Shown: positions 63,159 to 64,000 of the stretch, one piece after another
Layout of the letters: every line of letters begins with the position of its first letter
How positions within the stretch are numbered: position 1 is the stretch's first letter
From: Pseudomonas segetis
GTDB taxonomy: Bacteria; Pseudomonadota; Gammaproteobacteria; Pseudomonadales; Pseudomonadaceae
Direction: 5' to 3'
NCBI RefSeq assembly: GCF_900188155.1
Contig: NZ_FZOG01000002.1
Coordinates: forward strand, 635,845 to 699,844
DNA: 64,000 bases
Made by a program: the position numbers and the translations under genes
The notes under the pieces: model-generated
Database searches by the model: none
Seen by the model: the letters and a program-made list of their open reading frames with translations, nothing else
What the model was told of the DNA's origin: nothing

Positions 63159-63400
63159 GGAGCGCCTCCTGTATGAGCGTGAATTTAGCGATTGGCAGTG
63201 CGCGAATCAGTCATGAACGCGGACAATCCTGAAGCACGGATGACCGTCGCAATGGCGCATCAGCGCAATCCATGGCGGGGGAGAACTGTCGATAACCAAT
63301 GGCTGGAACATCTACCGCGCGCAAGCACCATCCTACAACAGCTGGCGCGCATTGCCGAACGCCTGCCTGCATGATTGCAGCGCCGAGGTTTAAGGGACGC

Positions 63401-63429
63401 GGGGTGCGCAGACATGCCCTGCGCACCCC
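63401..63429. terminator. 11-bp hairpin downstream of the chemoreceptor gene
   Basis: Perfect stem GGGGTGCGCAG/CTGCGCACCCC with a seven-base loop; followed on the minus strand by only a few T, so termination is likely but not certain. Confidence 0.6.
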
Positions 63430-63435
63430 TGCACT

Positions 63436-63468
63436 CGGGCAAGACCCGCCTGACGGGGGGCTTGCCCG
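63436..63468. terminator. second hairpin after the chemoreceptor gene
   Basis: Stem CGGGCAAG/CTTGCCCG with a 17-base loop, just past the chemoreceptor stop. Together with the neighbouring hairpin it may end the message or belong to a REP-like pair. Confidence 0.45.
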
Positions 63469-63473
63469 CCGGT

Positions 63474-64000
63474 TCAGACGCGGAAGGCACCAATCAGTTG
63501 CTTGAGCTGCGACACTTGCGCCGACAACTCACGACTGGCTTGTTCGGTATCGCTGGCGCCCTCTGCGGTTCGCTCGCCCGCCTGATTGATCTGCACGATG
63601 TTCTGGTCGATGTCATGGGCAACGGCCGTCTGCTGCTCGGCGGCGGCGGCGATTTGTTGGTTCTGGTCAACGATCATGCCCACTGCGCCGAGGATATTTT
63701 CCAGCGCGGCCTGCACTTTGCTCGACTCGCTCACCGTGTCATCAGCCATTTTATGGCTCACGCCCATTGTCTTCACTGCCGCGCCCACGCCGCCCTGCAG
63801 TTTTGAAATCATCACTTCAATTTCTTCAGTGGATTGCTGCGTGCGCTTGGCCAGGTTACGCACCTCATCTGCAACCACGGCAAAGCCCCGGCCCTGCTCA
63901 CCGGCGCGTGCAGCTTCAATTGCGGCATTGAGAGCCAGCAGGTTGGTCTGCTCGGCCACGCCCTTGATCACGTCCAGCACCTGGGAAATCGACGCGCTGT
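63474..64000 (-). CDS. methyl-accepting chemotaxis protein (3' end only)
   Basis: The last 175 codons of a chemoreceptor signalling domain; the rest lies past the right edge of the window. The hairpin-tip motif [20 protein letters not shown], which contacts CheA and CheW, and the following [10 protein letters not shown] and coiled coil are intact. Sensor type cannot be told because the periplasmic part is missing. Confidence 0.92.
   Translation of the reverse strand, partial: SASISQVLDVIKGVAEQTNLLALNAAIEAARAGEQGRGFAVVADEVRNLAKRTQQSTEEIEVMISKLQGGVGAAVKTMGVSHKMADDTVSESSKVQAALENILGAVGMIVDQNQQIAAAAEQQTAVAHDIDQNIVQINQAGERTAEGASDTEQASRELSAQVSQLKQLIGAFRV

Larger units (their letters stand above)
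63159..63473. other. spacer between fruB and the chemoreceptor gene
   Basis: 315 bases with no convincing gene. A 53-codon frame (63213-63374, plus) has no ribosome site and no recognisable product. On the chemoreceptor side are two hairpins (below). The promoter of fruB should be here, but no FruR-type operator was recognised. Confidence 0.5.

Noticed and set aside
63181..63240. FruR/Cra operator upstream of fruB
   Set aside because: GTGAATTT and GATTCG fragments occur but no palindrome close to the TGAAACGTTTCA type is present.

Overview
The window is a stretch of core chromosome from a gamma-proteobacterium of the genus Pseudomonas. The gene order cysNC-cysD, algW, hisC-hisD-hisG-murA, mla operon, kdsD-kdsC-lptCAB-rpoN-hpf-ptsN-rapZ-ptsO, mreBCD-maf-rng-yhdP-tldD, gatCAB, roxSR and dpp is the familiar Pseudomonas arrangement, and the protein sequences (AlgW, RoxS/RoxR, NPr, fused CysNC, three-domain FruB) fit that genus. 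Base composition looks moderate for Pseudomonas, which would suit the fluorescens/fragi side of the genus, but I did not compute it and the species is not resolved. I see no prophage, insertion sequence, CRISPR array, tRNA or rRNA.

Layout. 1-4786: a truncated alpha/beta hydrolase, yhcB, the sulfate-activation genes cysD-cysNC and a Nif3-like gene. 4897-10907: the envelope-stress protease gene algW (plus strand), then, on the minus strand, ibaG-murA-hisG-hisD-hisC. 11032-14097 (minus): the Mla phospholipid-transport operon. 14346-21452 (plus): Kdo synthesis, the LPS transport genes lptCAB, sigma-54 (rpoN), hpf, the nitrogen PTS (ptsN, ptsO) and rapZ. 21506-34722: tldE/pmbA, yjgA, tldD, a nitrilase-family gene, yhdP, rng, maf and mreDCB. 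34960-42125: gatCAB, a short RlpA-like lipoprotein, a cation/Ca exchanger, a CMD-family protein, an acyltransferase and an AEC transporter. 42362-45351: the redox two-component pair roxSR and a SIMPL-domain protein. 45583-52927: a dipeptide ABC transport operon with two binding proteins. 53030-60285: speC, prfC, an uncharacterised permease, a ClC antiporter gene and tatD. 60282-64000: a large FruB phosphotransferase gene and the 3' end of a chemoreceptor gene.

How the genes work together. Much of the window serves the cell envelope: MlaB-F keep the outer membrane asymmetric, KdsD/KdsC and LptA/B/C make and export LPS, MurA starts peptidoglycan, RapZ tunes amino-sugar supply, MreBCD set cell shape, YhdP moves phospholipid and AlgW senses envelope stress. 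A second theme is phosphotransfer signalling: PtsN, NPr and RapZ sit behind rpoN, and FruB at the far end is a known cross-talk phosphodonor to PtsN in P. putida.

No wholly new system is evident. The points most worth a second look are: an isolated fruB with no fruR, fruK or fruA beside it, ending tail-to-tail with tatD in a hairpin that holds both stop codons; an apparent AUC start codon for mreC; a 678-base gene-free region with strong inverted repeats upstream of speC; a MITE-like repeat beside mreB with a partial copy next to tandem 15-base repeats in the roxSR spacer; and a perfect 14-bp hairpin between the two dipeptide-binding-protein genes.
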